Assembly: GCA_022711595.1 (NCBI GenBank)
Contig: JAKLET010000016.1
Coordinates: forward strand, 1 to 64,000
Direction of reading: 5' to 3'
DNA: 64,000 bases
From: Deltaproteobacteria bacterium
GTDB taxonomy: Bacteria; Desulfobacterota; Syntrophorhabdia; Syntrophorhabdales; Syntrophorhabdaceae
Program-made: the position numbers and the translations under genes
Shown here: positions 16,907 through 25,966 of the stretch, in pieces
Layout: each line of letters opens with the position of its first letter
Numbering within the stretch: the first letter of the stretch is position 1
Notes under the pieces: model-generated
What the model saw: only the letters and a program-made list of their open reading frames with translations
The model's database searches: none
What the model was told of the DNA's origin: nothing

Positions 16907-17215
16907 ATGAAGGACATTCACGCTTCTTTTAAAAAGTTCAAAAGAGAATTCCCGGCTATTTACAAAACCCATGAAGCCCTTGGGAAAGAGATCCATGAAA
17001 AAGCGGGCCCTCTGCCCGAGAAGACCAGGTGGCTCATCAAAGTGGCGATCTCATGCGCAAGCAACCACAAAATATCCCTTGAGACCCATATCGCAAAAGC
17101 AAAAGAGGCCGGGGCGACAAATGATGAGATCATGCACGCCCTGCTGCTTACGATCCAGACGGCGGGGTTTCCAACGTTCATGGAGGCATATTCGGTCTTC
17201 AAAGAAATGCGGTGA
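16907..17215 (+). CDS. Carboxymuconolactone decarboxylase / AhpD-like family protein
   Basis: 102 residues from ATG 16907, with AGGAGG six bases upstream; the ATG at 16901 overlaps that site and is not the likely start. The family core is seen in KTRWLIKVAISCASNHKISLETHIAKAKEAGATNDEIMHAL. Active AhpD relatives use a CxxC pair, and here only one cysteine, followed by ASNH, remains at that position. A peroxide-reductase role is therefore doubtful, and a gamma-carboxymucono-type or unknown role remains. It has its own consensus promoter and precedes trmO by 33 bases. Confidence 0.8.
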   Translation: MKDIHASFKKFKREFPAIYKTHEALGKEIHEKAGPLPEKTRWLIKVAISCASNHKISLETHIAKAKEAGATNDEIMHALLLTIQTAGFPTFMEAYSVFKEMR

Positions 17216-17248
17216 CAGTGCGCAGGCCGATGTGTTAATCTTCGTCTG

Positions 17249-17722
17249 ATGACGTGCATTGAATTAAGGCCTATCGGCGTTATCCGCTCTCCATACAAGA
17301 CAAAGGAGGAAACACCCATACAGGGTGTATTCCGGCCCGAAATGACCGGCTGGGTCGAACTTTACCCTGGTTATGGGGAAGGGCTCAAAGATATCGAAGG
17401 CTTCTCTCACATATTCCTCATTTACAATTTCGACAGGGTATCGGCACGGGCCGAACTGGTGCGGCCTGTACTGCTTGATGACCAACCCCACGGGATATTC
17501 GCCTGCCGCTTCCCGTCGAGACCCAACAGCATAGGGCTCACTGTCGTTGAGCTCTTCGGAAGGGAGGGAAGCAAGTTAAAGGTCGGGGGAATAGACGTTC
17601 TGGACAACACCCCGCTGCTTGATATTAAACCATACGTCCCCCGTTTTGACTCTTTCCCTAAAGCAAACGAGGGGTGGTTCAAAGGGAAGAATGAAAGACC
17701 CAAACCCCCCGGACGCGAGTAA
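17249..17722 (+). CDS. trmO: tRNA t6A37 N6-methyltransferase family (TrmO/TsaA)
   Basis: 157 residues of the UPF0066/TsaA family. It starts with LRPIGVIRSPYKTKEETPIQG and continues with GLKDIEGFSHIFLIYNFDR and FACRFPSRPNSIGLTVVE. TrmO methylates N6-threonylcarbamoyladenosine in tRNA-Thr in E. coli. Archaeal and anaerobic relatives are sometimes found beside molybdenum or metal genes and may do something else, so the tRNA role is family-based only. Size is typical for the single-domain form. No strong ribosome site is visible. Confidence 0.8.
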   Translation: MTCIELRPIGVIRSPYKTKEETPIQGVFRPEMTGWVELYPGYGEGLKDIEGFSHIFLIYNFDRVSARAELVRPVLLDDQPHGIFACRFPSRPNSIGLTVVELFGREGSKLKVGGIDVLDNTPLLDIKPYVPRFDSFPKANEGWFKGKNERPKPPGRE

Positions 17723-17753
17723 GGGGGCTCGAAGGCAATATTTTTGTCGTTTT

Positions 17754-18968
17754 TCAGGCAGATCTTTTCAGCGGGTATTTAACGAGATACTCCCTGGCTT
17801 CATCCATGTTCCTCACTTCGGTTGTCTGTACAGTTTCTATACCGTTTGCTTCAAGCACGTAACCGGCGCCGGTGGTTAAAAAAGACTCACTTCTTGTCAG
17901 GAGCGCATTGACGCCCCGTTTAACAAGGACCACGGCTGCCCAGATATCCCTGCCCTCTTCTTTTCCCTCAACAGGGTTTGAGACTATGTCCTCCCGGATG
18001 ATCTTTCCCCGGGATAGGCCGACCTCGAAAAATCCCAGCATCGGCGCAGCGCCGAAGTCCTCCGAAAGGCGGCCGCCGTCATGGGTAAGAGGCGCCGCCC
18101 AGGTGATCGTGTCCTGCGGTTCCATGAGAAACTCCACATCAACCCGGTCCACATGCTCAAGCTCGTCTCGGATCGCGTTTTTAACGTTCAAGGCAATCTC
18201 GTCTGCTACATTCAGATCGGCTGAATCTGGCACAAAAGATATCTTGATGAAACGATAGCTCCCGGAATTGCGGCCATCGACCCTTGCGATCCTTTTTACA
18301 CCGGGTATACCTCCGGCATACTGCCATACCTGATCTATGATCTCCTTCTCAATGGAAGCATCCAGGAGCACTCTGAGCCCGTCGAGAACTATTCCGATCC
18401 CCGACCATGCCAGGGCGGCAACAACGATCAATGCCGCGATAGCGTCTGTATGCGGTATCCCGATCATCTGGAAACAGACGCCCGCCACTACTGCGGCGCT
18501 CGCCAAAACATCTGTCCATGAATGCTTCGCATCGGCCTTGAGGCTTGGCGAGTTCTCCAGTGTGCCTATCTTGTTCTTATACCATGCCAGCACCCCGGTA
18601 ATGAGCACGACACCCCCCATGACGCCGATGACAAGCCAGGGCTGTTCAATGGGCCGCCCTCCTTCGAAGATGCGCTCAAGCGATTCCTTCGCCAGTTCCC
18701 AGGCGCTCATGAGGACCAGTATCCCTATTGCCACCGCAATGACGTTCTCGAGCTTGTGGAGACCCTGAGGAAAGGAACTGGTATGGCGCTCCGAAAGCTT
18801 CATTCCAACAAGAACAGCGAGGGAAGCCACCACATCCACCACTGTATCGATGCCTTCAGCGAGGATGCCAACGCTCCCGCTCAGACGCGCAGCAAGCAAC
18901 ATCGCTGCCGCCATGAATATGGAACAGACTATGGATATGAGTTCGGCCTTTTCGGCTTTTTTCATCAT
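17754..18968 (-). CDS. CDF cation efflux transporter with C-terminal FeMo-co-binding-like domain
   Basis: About 404 residues from ATG 18968, which overlaps the stop of the upstream paralog (ATGA). The first 200 residues hold six membrane helices of the cation diffusion facilitator family, with metal ligands DTVVD in helix 2 and HSWTD in helix 5. Residues about 205-285 form the cytoplasmic ferredoxin-like domain. The last 110 residues look like the NifX/NifY-type dinitrogenase cofactor-binding domain (GRDIWAAVVLVKRGVNALLTRSES). The metal is not identifiable; Fe, Mn or Zn are usual. The extra domain suggests a link to iron-sulfur or FeMo-type cofactors. Confidence 0.85.
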   Translation of the reverse strand: MMKKAEKAELISIVCSIFMAAAMLLAARLSGSVGILAEGIDTVVDVVASLAVLVGMKLSERHTSSFPQGLHKLENVIAVAIGILVLMSAWELAKESLERIFEGGRPIEQPWLVIGVMGGVVLITGVLAWYKNKIGTLENSPSLKADAKHSWTDVLASAAVVAGVCFQMIGIPHTDAIAALIVVAALAWSGIGIVLDGLRVLLDASIEKEIIDQVWQYAGGIPGVKRIARVDGRNSGSYRFIKISFVPDSADLNVADEIALNVKNAIRDELEHVDRVDVEFLMEPQDTITWAAPLTHDGGRLSEDFGAAPMLGFFEVGLSRGKIIREDIVSNPVEGKEEGRDIWAAVVLVKRGVNALLTRSESFLTTGAGYVLEANGIETVQTTEVRNMDEAREYLVKYPLKRSA

Positions 18969-20197
18969 GGCATCCGGTCCCCGGAACTCTGAAGTTTTTC
19001 CATTGATCCCAGCGCCACGGTCTCTATGTCTGCCTCCGCTGCCTTCTGTGTCCATGGCAAAAGGTCTACCCCGTATGCCTCGAGTGTTTGTGCTGCATCT
19101 CCCCCCTGGGACGTCCCCCGGAAAATGATGGCATCCACGCCCTGTCTTGCCAGCAGGACCGCAAGCCTGACCTCATCGCCCGGTCTTTCGCCGGTAAAAG
19201 GGTTTTTAACGATTCTCTTGGCGATCACACTGCGGTGCGCCATGTCAATATCAATAACAGCAAAATCCGCGGCTCCAAAAAGATTATCACCGATTGATTT
19301 GGCGGTTTCGTCGAGGGGTATGGCGACATATTTCCTGTCACCTCTTTCCTGACCATATTCGATGGAGATATCATCGATGTTCCTGATCCTTCCCCTGATC
19401 TTTTTCTTGAGATCATCAGTTATGCCAGAGGCAGCTTGAACATCGTACTGATAGGGGACCAGCTTGAGGAAGATAAGCCGATAACTCCCGGAATTCCTCC
19501 CGCTTACCTCAGCAATGTCCCGTATTCGAGGATCTTCCCTGATTATTGTTTTTATCTCCTCAAGGATATCTTTCTCAATTGATGCGTCAAGGAGCACCTT
19601 GATGCCGTTAATGGTGATTCGGCCGCCGCTTATGAACGCGATCAGAGACACGATCAATGCGGCCGCAAGGTCTGCGGCGTGAATGCCGGCCGCCGAGACC
19701 CCGACGCCAAGGGCAATGATGAACATGGCAGCCGAATCAACGGCGGAATGCCGCGCATCTGCCATGAGACTGGGGCAGTTCTCCTGCTTCGCAACTCTGT
19801 TCTTAAACATGGCAACCGCAAAGGCAAGAATGGACGCGAAAAGAAGGACGGGTATGGCCTTTCCAGGCTCGGTCATCAGAACTTCACCCGTCTTCATTCT
19901 CGTAAAGACAAACAAGCCCAATTCATAGGCGCCGACAAGGATGAGGATCCCAATGCCCGTCGCAACAAGGTTTTCAAGTTTGTAGAGTCCCGATCTGAAA
20001 TGTTCTGTATGTCTTTTTGACAACCGTATACCGGCGGCAACGAGAAACCCGGTCACAACCCGGGACACGGTGAGAAGACCGCCCGCCAGGAAAGAAACAC
20101 TGCGGAAGCGGACAGCCAGCAGCAGGAGAGCCACAGCGAACAGGGCACTCAATGTCGCTGTGATAATGACCGTTCTTTCCGTTCTCTCCATTGACAT
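18965..20197 (-). CDS. CDF-family transporter paralog with FeMo-co-binding-like domain; helix-2 ligands lost
   Basis: 410 residues, same architecture as the downstream gene, to which it is translationally coupled. GGGGAG precedes the ATG by 7 bases. The helix-5 metal motif is kept (HSAVD), but the helix-2 position that should read DxxxD reads LLTVSR, so both acidic ligands are gone. The C-terminal FeMo-co-like domain is present (GDEVRLAVLLARQGVDAIIFRGTSQ). It may act as a non-transporting or altered-specificity partner in a heterodimer with the intact paralog. Tandem duplication followed by divergence is the simple explanation. Confidence 0.82.
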   Translation of the reverse strand: MSMERTERTVIITATLSALFAVALLLLAVRFRSVSFLAGGLLTVSRVVTGFLVAAGIRLSKRHTEHFRSGLYKLENLVATGIGILILVGAYELGLFVFTRMKTGEVLMTEPGKAIPVLLFASILAFAVAMFKNRVAKQENCPSLMADARHSAVDSAAMFIIALGVGVSAAGIHAADLAAALIVSLIAFISGGRITINGIKVLLDASIEKDILEEIKTIIREDPRIRDIAEVSGRNSGSYRLIFLKLVPYQYDVQAASGITDDLKKKIRGRIRNIDDISIEYGQERGDRKYVAIPLDETAKSIGDNLFGAADFAVIDIDMAHRSVIAKRIVKNPFTGERPGDEVRLAVLLARQGVDAIIFRGTSQGGDAAQTLEAYGVDLLPWTQKAAEADIETVALGSMEKLQSSGDRMP

Positions 20198-20244
20198 CGA
20201 TCACTCCCCTTCAATCCCGGGCAAGCGATGAACAAACACTTATA

Positions 20245-20895
20245 TTACTTGAAACTTATCATATCCGTTCGTGTAACCGTCACCTGGGTCGAGACCCTGG
20301 GAGCGTTGAGGAGGTGCCATACGGTATACTGCTCCGGATACAGACCCTCCGCGGAGAGACCGTCAACGGGAAGGATGACCGTAAAACCCCTCAGCGCAGC
20401 TCCGCTCGCGGTGTAGATCACCGCTCCATGGGCTGCCGTCCCCGTGATTATGACGGTCTTGATGCCCTTCTGCCTCAATATATTTTCCAGGTCAGTCCTG
20501 AAAAATTTATCAGGCCCCGATGTTACGGAAAGTTCGCCGCTCTTAGCGGCCAGCGCCGGTGCGACATCACTTATTACGGATCCTGCGGTGAGGCTGTACA
20601 CCACAGCCGCCCCGCTTCCGCGCACTTTTTCTGCAAGCCTGGACACCGCCGGTATGGATGCTATGCACCTGGGCCGCCTTTCGTTGTTACAGACCTGCTT
20701 GTTGAAATCCAAAAGCAGCAGCGCCGTCGATGCCCTATCGAGGACAACGGGTTTCAATTCCGGAGCAGGCGGTGCCTTAACGTCCTTCCAGGCATCCACA
20801 ACGTTTTCACCATAAAGCGCCGCGGCGCCCGCAGGTAAAAAACAGATCAGGGCAACTATTGACAACAAAACTCTTGAGGACCTTTTGCTTTTCAT
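20245..20895 (-). CDS. Exported isochorismatase-fold protein lacking the catalytic cysteine
   Basis: 216 residues with a signal peptide (basic start, hydrophobic core, cleavage near AAALYG, about residue 28). The isochorismatase/cysteine-hydrolase fold is clear: ALLLLDFNKQV with the catalytic-type Asp, then the TVIITGTAAHGAVIYTASGAALRGF strand-helix. At the position where the family has the nucleophilic Cys (TGxxTxxCV) this protein has Ala, so ordinary amidase chemistry is unlikely. The function is unknown; it could be a binding protein or a different hydrolase. It is monocistronic and upstream of the suc/kor operon's far end on the same strand. Confidence 0.75.
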   Translation of the reverse strand: MKSKRSSRVLLSIVALICFLPAGAAALYGENVVDAWKDVKAPPAPELKPVVLDRASTALLLLDFNKQVCNNERRPRCIASIPAVSRLAEKVRGSGAAVVYSLTAGSVISDVAPALAAKSGELSVTSGPDKFFRTDLENILRQKGIKTVIITGTAAHGAVIYTASGAALRGFTVILPVDGLSAEGLYPEQYTVWHLLNAPRVSTQVTVTRTDMISFK

Positions 20896-20940
20896 TTCCT
20901 ATCTCCTTTCGGGCCGGCATTGACGGCACGCATCCTTGAT

Positions 20941-21819
20941 CTATCTTTTGCCTGCAAGAATGTTCTGAACAGTCGTTCCAACCCGGGCCGGATCTTTTAC
21001 AACGGTGATGCCAGCATCTTCAAGTGCGCTTATTTTTTCAGCAGCCGTGCCTTTCCCTCCCGAAACAATGGCCCCTGCATGGCCCATCCTCCTGCCGGGA
21101 GGCGCTGTGATGCCTGCGATAAAGGCCACAACTGGTTTCGTCATGTGACGGCGGAAATACTCCGCGGCATCCTCCTCAGCGCTGCCGCCTATCTCGCCTA
21201 TGATCACGACCGCCTGTGTGTCTTCGTCCTTTTCGAACATGGCCAGCAGATCTACGAAGTTAAGCCCTATTATAGGGTCGCCTCCGATCCCCACGCATGT
21301 AGACTGCCCTATTCCTATCTTCGTTAGCTGGTCAACGACCTCATATGTAAGGGTGCCGCTGCGTGACATAATGCCAACCGGTCCAGGCGCGTGGATATAT
21401 CCTGCCATGACACCGATCTTGCACGAACCCGGAGATATTACGCCCGGTGTGTTCGGCCCGATGAGCTTTACGTCCCTGCCCTTCATGTACTGCCTGACGG
21501 CTATCATATCGAAGGTGGGTATCCCCTCTGTAAGGCAAACCACCGTTTCCACTCCGGCGTCCATGGCCTCCATCACGGCATCAGCAGCAAACGCCGGCGG
21601 TACGAATATCGCCGAAGTGTCAGCTCCGGTGGCCGCCCTTGCATCCTTCACTGTATTGTAGACCGGTATTCCGTCAAATGACCGGCCGGCCTTCCCCGGC
21701 GTCACCCCCGCTACCACCTTCGTCCCGTAGGCAACCATCTGGCCGGTGTGGAACGCACCCTCTTTACCGGTTATCCCCTGGATCAAGACCTTTGTATCAT
21801 TATTTATAAGTATGCTCAT
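20941..21819 (-). CDS. sucD: Succinyl-CoA synthetase alpha subunit
   Basis: 292 residues from ATG 21819; a TTG ten codons upstream is less likely. The CoA-binding segment [15 protein letters not shown] opens the protein. The phosphohistidine site is in [13 protein letters not shown], with GGSAEEDA nearby. With SucB-type SucC it interconverts succinyl-CoA and succinate and makes ATP or GTP by substrate-level phosphorylation. It is the last gene of the ferredoxin-korABC-sucCD series, so it probably acts on the succinyl-CoA made by the oxidoreductase. Confidence 0.95.
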   Translation of the reverse strand: MSILINNDTKVLIQGITGKEGAFHTGQMVAYGTKVVAGVTPGKAGRSFDGIPVYNTVKDARAATGADTSAIFVPPAFAADAVMEAMDAGVETVVCLTEGIPTFDMIAVRQYMKGRDVKLIGPNTPGVISPGSCKIGVMAGYIHAPGPVGIMSRSGTLTYEVVDQLTKIGIGQSTCVGIGGDPIIGLNFVDLLAMFEKDEDTQAVVIIGEIGGSAEEDAAEYFRRHMTKPVVAFIAGITAPPGRRMGHAGAIVSGGKGTAAEKISALEDAGITVVKDPARVGTTVQNILAGKR

Positions 21820-21921
21820 AATTTCAATTGACCGATGACCAGATCTCAATGGCCAATAAAAGAAAGGCCCGATCCGGCCGCTTTTTCATTTCTTTGGTCA
21901 TTGGCGCCTGGCTGCCGGTTA

Positions 21922-23103
21922 TTATCTTATTCCTTCCTTATACCCGTTGATTATCTCCCCTACCTTCTTCGCTGCATCCTCCAGTCCTGTTGCCACGGTA
22001 AAGGTTAATCCTGATTCCGCGAGTATCCTCCTGCCCTCTTCCACGTTTGTCCCCTCGAGACGGACAACAATGGGCATGTCGATGACCAGTTCGCGGGCCG
22101 CGTCGACCACTCCCTGCGCAAGGGTATCACAGCGCAATATCCCTCCGAAGATGTTAATGAAGATCATCTTTACATCCTTATCATATAAAAGGATCCGGAA
22201 ACCCTCCTTCACCATTTGCGACGTCGCCCCGCCTCCCACATCAAGAAAATTGGCAGGCTCTGCGCCGACAAGCTTGATGAGGTCCATGGTCGCCATGGCA
22301 AGCCCGGCACCGTTCACCATGCATCCGACGCTCCCTTTCAGTTTGATGTAATTGAGATTGTGTTTCGCCGCTTCCACTTCAAGCGGGTTCTCCTGGCCTA
22401 TGTCCCTCAGGGCCGCTGTCTCGGGATGACGGAAAAGGGCATTGTCATCGACGGTAACCTTTGCGTCGAGGGCGACAAGGCTGCCTTCTTTCGTGATAAC
22501 AAGGGGATTGATCTCGGCGAGAGAGCAGTCCTTTTCGATGAAGAGCCGGTATAGCCCTATAATGATCGCCATTGCCTGCCTGGCAAGCTTCTGGTCGATC
22601 CCCAGACTGTAAAATATCCTGTTCGCCTGGAAAGGCCTGAGCCCCACACAGGGGTCTACAGCCTCGGTGATCACCTTGTCCGGCTCCTCACGTGCGAGTC
22701 TTTCTATCTCCACCCCGCCTTCGGAACTGGCAAGTATCACCGGGCATGCCTTCTGCCTGTCGATGACAATCCCGAGGTAGATCTCCCTGCCTATTTCCAG
22801 GACCTCCTCGACAAGGAGGGTCTGTACTGGCTTGCCTTCTTCGCCCGTCTGGGTGGTAACAAGCACCTTCGAGAGCATCTCCGACGCCATGCGGCCCACA
22901 TCTTCACCGCTGCTGGCCGTCTTGATGCCGCCTGCCTTCCCACGGCCTCCTGCATGGATCTGGGCCTTGAGCACGAACGGCCCTCTGCCGATCTTTCCGG
23001 CGGTCTGAAGCGCCTCTGTGTATGTCTTCGCTATCTGCCCTCTCGGGATTGGGATGCCGTATTCCTGAAGGAGCTTTTTTGCCTGATACTCATGTATCTT
23101 CAT
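21922..23103 (-). CDS. sucC: Succinyl-CoA synthetase beta subunit (ADP-forming)
   Basis: 393 residues, starting MKIHEYQAKKLLQEYGIPIPRG, the canonical SucC N-terminus of the ATP-grasp domain. The CoA-ligase domain has GSVGCMVNGAGLAMATMD and the loop FINIFGGILRCD. Length is normal for bacterial beta subunits. The gene overlaps korC by 14 bases and is followed by sucD after about 100 bases. The pairing with a 2-oxoacid:ferredoxin oxidoreductase points to energy conservation from 2-oxoglutarate, or the reverse reaction in CO2 fixation. Confidence 0.95.
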   Translation of the reverse strand: MKIHEYQAKKLLQEYGIPIPRGQIAKTYTEALQTAGKIGRGPFVLKAQIHAGGRGKAGGIKTASSGEDVGRMASEMLSKVLVTTQTGEEGKPVQTLLVEEVLEIGREIYLGIVIDRQKACPVILASSEGGVEIERLAREEPDKVITEAVDPCVGLRPFQANRIFYSLGIDQKLARQAMAIIIGLYRLFIEKDCSLAEINPLVITKEGSLVALDAKVTVDDNALFRHPETAALRDIGQENPLEVEAAKHNLNYIKLKGSVGCMVNGAGLAMATMDLIKLVGAEPANFLDVGGGATSQMVKEGFRILLYDKDVKMIFINIFGGILRCDTLAQGVVDAARELVIDMPIVVRLEGTNVEEGRRILAESGLTFTVATGLEDAAKKVGEIINGYKEGIR

Positions 23104-23677
23104 CTTCGAGCTCGGAGGGTGCTTCGGGAAAAGTCAGGCCTTTCAATTTCTGTGCAGCCTTCATGCCCGCCTGGAGGGCATCACGGTTCAATTTCTCCGT
23201 ACCTTTCGGGACACGGGCAAGGACCGCTGTTTCAATTGCTTTCGGTGATACGGCGGGAGTCAGTCTGGCAATGGCACCCAGGCCGACGATATTCGCCACC
23301 ATTTCGCGTTTGAGATTCTCGCGTGCGATCCGGGTAAAGGGTATCTGGTAGGCCCTGGGAACCGGGATCTGCCTCACAAAGGTGGAATCGACGATCAGAA
23401 TGCCGTCAGGTTTAAGGTCCATGTAATAATCATCGCAGGATTTTTGTGTCATGGCAACAAGGAGGTCGAGCTGCATCGCCTTTGGGTAGTCTATCTCCGT
23501 ATCGCTCACAACCACCTCTGCCTTGCTTGAACCGCCTCTCGCCTCAGGACCGTAGCTCTGCGTCTGGGCGACAAACTTCCCGTCGTAGATACCTATGGCC
23601 TCGGCAAGGATGATGCCCATGAGGATGATGCCCTGGCCGCCCGAACCGCTCAAACGTATATCGTAACGGAAGCTCAT
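23090..23677 (-). CDS. korC: 2-Oxoacid:ferredoxin oxidoreductase gamma subunit
   Basis: 195 residues from ATG 23677, one base after the beta-subunit stop. The gamma-domain signature SGSGGQGIILMGIILAEA is at the N-terminus, followed by QSYGPEARGGSSKAEVVVS, the CoA-interaction region. Together with the alpha, beta and ferredoxin subunits it forms the four-part oxidoreductase that converts 2-oxoglutarate and CoA to succinyl-CoA and CO2 while reducing ferredoxin. Its last 14 bases overlap sucC. Confidence 0.9.
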   Translation of the reverse strand: MSFRYDIRLSGSGGQGIILMGIILAEAIGIYDGKFVAQTQSYGPEARGGSSKAEVVVSDTEIDYPKAMQLDLLVAMTQKSCDDYYMDLKPDGILIVDSTFVRQIPVPRAYQIPFTRIARENLKREMVANIVGLGAIARLTPAVSPKAIETAVLARVPKGTEKLNRDALQAGMKAAQKLKGLTFPEAPSELEDEDT

Positions 23678-23678
23678 G

Positions 23679-24515
23679 TTATTTTTTCTCCACACCCTTA
23701 GACCAGCTCCTGACCTTTTCGTATTCATCCTGATAGGCCGGAAGTTCCCTGTCCACGAGGATGCCGATCTTGAACTTGTCCTTCAGCTGTGCCTCCTTCA
23801 TCTGGGCTGCCTTTTCAACGGTCACCGCATGGTCCCGCTGCCATTGCATCATCTCTACGGCGCTGCCCATCCTGTTCAGCCTCCCGAACTGCGTATGGCA
23901 GTGGGATATGATCTCCACGACAGAGAACCCGACCTTATGGAAAGCCTTCTCCATGAGGCCTTCAAGAAGCTTGGCATGATAAACGGTCCCCCGCCCCACA
24001 AAGACCGCACCAGCCGTAACGGCAAGTTCGGATATGTTGAAGGAGTGTTCGACATTGGAATAGACGGTTGTTGTCGATCTCATCCCGTAGGGAGTTGTCG
24101 GCGAATATTGACCGCCTGTCATTCCATATACGCTGTTATTGACAATGATCGCCGTGAGGTCGATATTGCGCCGCGCTGCGTGAATGAAATGGTTCCCGCC
24201 GATGGCAACGGCATCTCCGTCTCCCATGACGACGATCACCTTGAGCCCGGGTTTGGCCAATTTGACGCCAGTCGCAAAAGTGAGGGCCCTTCCGTGGGTC
24301 GTATGGAGCGTATTGAAATCGACATAAACAGGGAGCCTGCCGGTGCATCCGATGCCTGAGACAAGGACTATCTCGTCCTTGTCGTATCCGGTATGGTCTA
24401 TGGCCCTTATGAGGGCGCCGAGCATGATGCCTATGCCGCAGCCGGGACACCATACATGGGGGAACTTCTTGTCATGGCGCAGGTAATTGTGGATCAATTT
24501 GGTCACCTCGGCCAT
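23679..24515 (-). CDS. korB: 2-Oxoacid:ferredoxin oxidoreductase beta subunit (TPP-binding)
   Basis: 278 residues from ATG 24515, which overlaps the korA stop (TGATG). The thiamine diphosphate motif runs from VVMGDGDAVAIGG to NNSVYGMTGGQ, and the cysteine-bearing CPGCGIG is near residue 20. This subunit carries the active-site cofactor. Choice of 2-oxoglutarate as substrate rests on the sucCD neighbours and the KorB-like sequence, so another 2-oxoacid is possible. Confidence 0.92.
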   Translation of the reverse strand: MAEVTKLIHNYLRHDKKFPHVWCPGCGIGIMLGALIRAIDHTGYDKDEIVLVSGIGCTGRLPVYVDFNTLHTTHGRALTFATGVKLAKPGLKVIVVMGDGDAVAIGGNHFIHAARRNIDLTAIIVNNSVYGMTGGQYSPTTPYGMRSTTTVYSNVEHSFNISELAVTAGAVFVGRGTVYHAKLLEGLMEKAFHKVGFSVVEIISHCHTQFGRLNRMGSAVEMMQWQRDHAVTVEKAAQMKEAQLKDKFKIGILVDRELPAYQDEYEKVRSWSKGVEKK

Positions 24516-25657
24516 CAGAAAACCTCCTTGATCCGGTTTATTATCTCCTGGGGCGTTATGATCGAACCATCCACCCTGTTGATGGTAAAGACCTTCGCCT
24601 CGCCCTTGTTCACCCGCTTCACTTCCCTGGAGATCTGTCCCATGTTCATCTCCGGGACGATAACAACCTTCGCCTGCCTGAGCACCTTCTCTACCTGGCT
24701 CCTCATGAAAGGCCATATCGTGTTGAGCTTGAGCATACCCGCCTTAATGCCCCTTTCACGACAATCCGCAACTGCACGCTTCGCGCTGCGGGCGACACAG
24801 CCGTAAGCAATGATGGCAACATCCGCATCGTCCGTCATAAAGGATTCGCCGATCTGAAGATCGGAAAAGTTCTGGCTAATCTTTCTGAAAAGCCGCCGGA
24901 TAAAAGGGTCTATCTCATCGGGGCGGGATGTCGGGAAACCCCGTACATCGTGGGTAAGGCCGGTCACATGATAGCGGTACCCTTCTCCGAAGTTCGCCAT
25001 GGGAGGGACTCCCTGCGGTGTGTCCTCATATGGTATATACCACTCAGGAGGGACCGTCGGTTTCACCCTGTTGAAGATCCCCGGATCTTCCTCGTCGGAA
25101 ATAGCAATCTTTTCACGCATATGTGCCACAACCTCATCTATGAGAAGTATGACGGGTATGCGGTATTTCTCGGAATAATTGAAGGCTTTTATTGTCAGGT
25201 CGAAACATTCCCGGACCGTTGAAGGGCACAGGGTGATGATGGGGTGGTCTCCGTGCGTCCCCCAGCGGGCCTGCATAACGTCGCTCTGCGAAGGTGAAGT
25301 GGGAAGACCCGTGCTCGGACCTCCTCTCATGGCGTTCACTATGACGCATGGAACCTCCGCGATGATGGCAAAACCCAGGTTCTCCTGCATGAGGGAAAAA
25401 CCGGGTCCGCTCGTGGCAGTCATCGATTTTACTCCGGCAAGAGACGCACCGATCACCGCGCCAAGGCTTGCTATCTCATCCTCCATCTGTATAAAGGTAC
25501 CGTCAACCCGGGGGAGTCTTACGGACAGCTGTTCGGAGATCTCTGTGGCAGGGGTTATAGGGTAACCGGCAAAAAAAAGACATCCCGCGCGAAGGGCGCC
25601 TTCAACAACAGCCTCATTGCCCTGGAGCAGCAGTTCCTTCAGGACTTTCTTTTTCAA
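24515..25657 (-). CDS. korA: 2-Oxoacid:ferredoxin oxidoreductase alpha subunit
   Basis: 380 residues. The N-terminal half contains GCLFFAGYPITPATEIS and ATSGPGFSLMQENLGFA, typical of the PFOR/KorA pyrimidine-binding domain. Domain II follows from about residue 250 (VAIIAYGCVARSAKRAV). It overlaps the ferredoxin gene upstream by 44 bases and korB downstream by one base, so the complex is made stoichiometrically from one message. Confidence 0.92.
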   Translation of the reverse strand: MKKKVLKELLLQGNEAVVEGALRAGCLFFAGYPITPATEISEQLSVRLPRVDGTFIQMEDEIASLGAVIGASLAGVKSMTATSGPGFSLMQENLGFAIIAEVPCVIVNAMRGGPSTGLPTSPSQSDVMQARWGTHGDHPIITLCPSTVRECFDLTIKAFNYSEKYRIPVILLIDEVVAHMREKIAISDEEDPGIFNRVKPTVPPEWYIPYEDTPQGVPPMANFGEGYRYHVTGLTHDVRGFPTSRPDEIDPFIRRLFRKISQNFSDLQIGESFMTDDADVAIIAYGCVARSAKRAVADCRERGIKAGMLKLNTIWPFMRSQVEKVLRQAKVVIVPEMNMGQISREVKRVNKGEAKVFTINRVDGSIITPQEIINRIKEVF

Positions 25658-25901
25658 AGGATTCCCTCACCTTTTTAGCTTCATCCTTCTTTTGTTCCAC
25701 CGTTATGGCGAAATCCGGGCAGCGTATCTCGCACCAACCGCAATTGAGGCACTTTTCGGGATCTTTTATGTAAGGATAGCCGGCTTCATCGCGCGCAATC
25801 ACCCCTGCAGGGCAAAAGGCTGCGCAAATTCCGCAGGCCTTGCACCAGGCTTTGTAGATATCAACTTTTGGCGTTGCTTTTTTCTTCCGCGATTCGGCCA
25901 T
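25614..25901 (-). CDS. korD: 2x[4Fe-4S] ferredoxin subunit of 2-oxoacid oxidoreductase
   Basis: 95 residues from ATG 25901. Two complete cluster motifs are visible: CKACGICAAFCP and CLNCGWCEIRCP, each CxxCxxCxxxCP, holding two [4Fe-4S] clusters. It is the electron-accepting delta subunit of the oxidoreductase encoded downstream. The lysine- and glutamate-rich tail is unusual only in length. It is the first gene of the operon. Confidence 0.9.
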   Translation of the reverse strand: MAESRKKKATPKVDIYKAWCKACGICAAFCPAGVIARDEAGYPYIKDPEKCLNCGWCEIRCPDFAITVEQKKDEAKKVRESFEKESPEGTAAPGQ

Positions 25902-25966
25902 GAGAACGTGATAGAGCAATTACACGGTAAAATGAACGAACACTCTTGTCAAGCATTAAAAACCGG

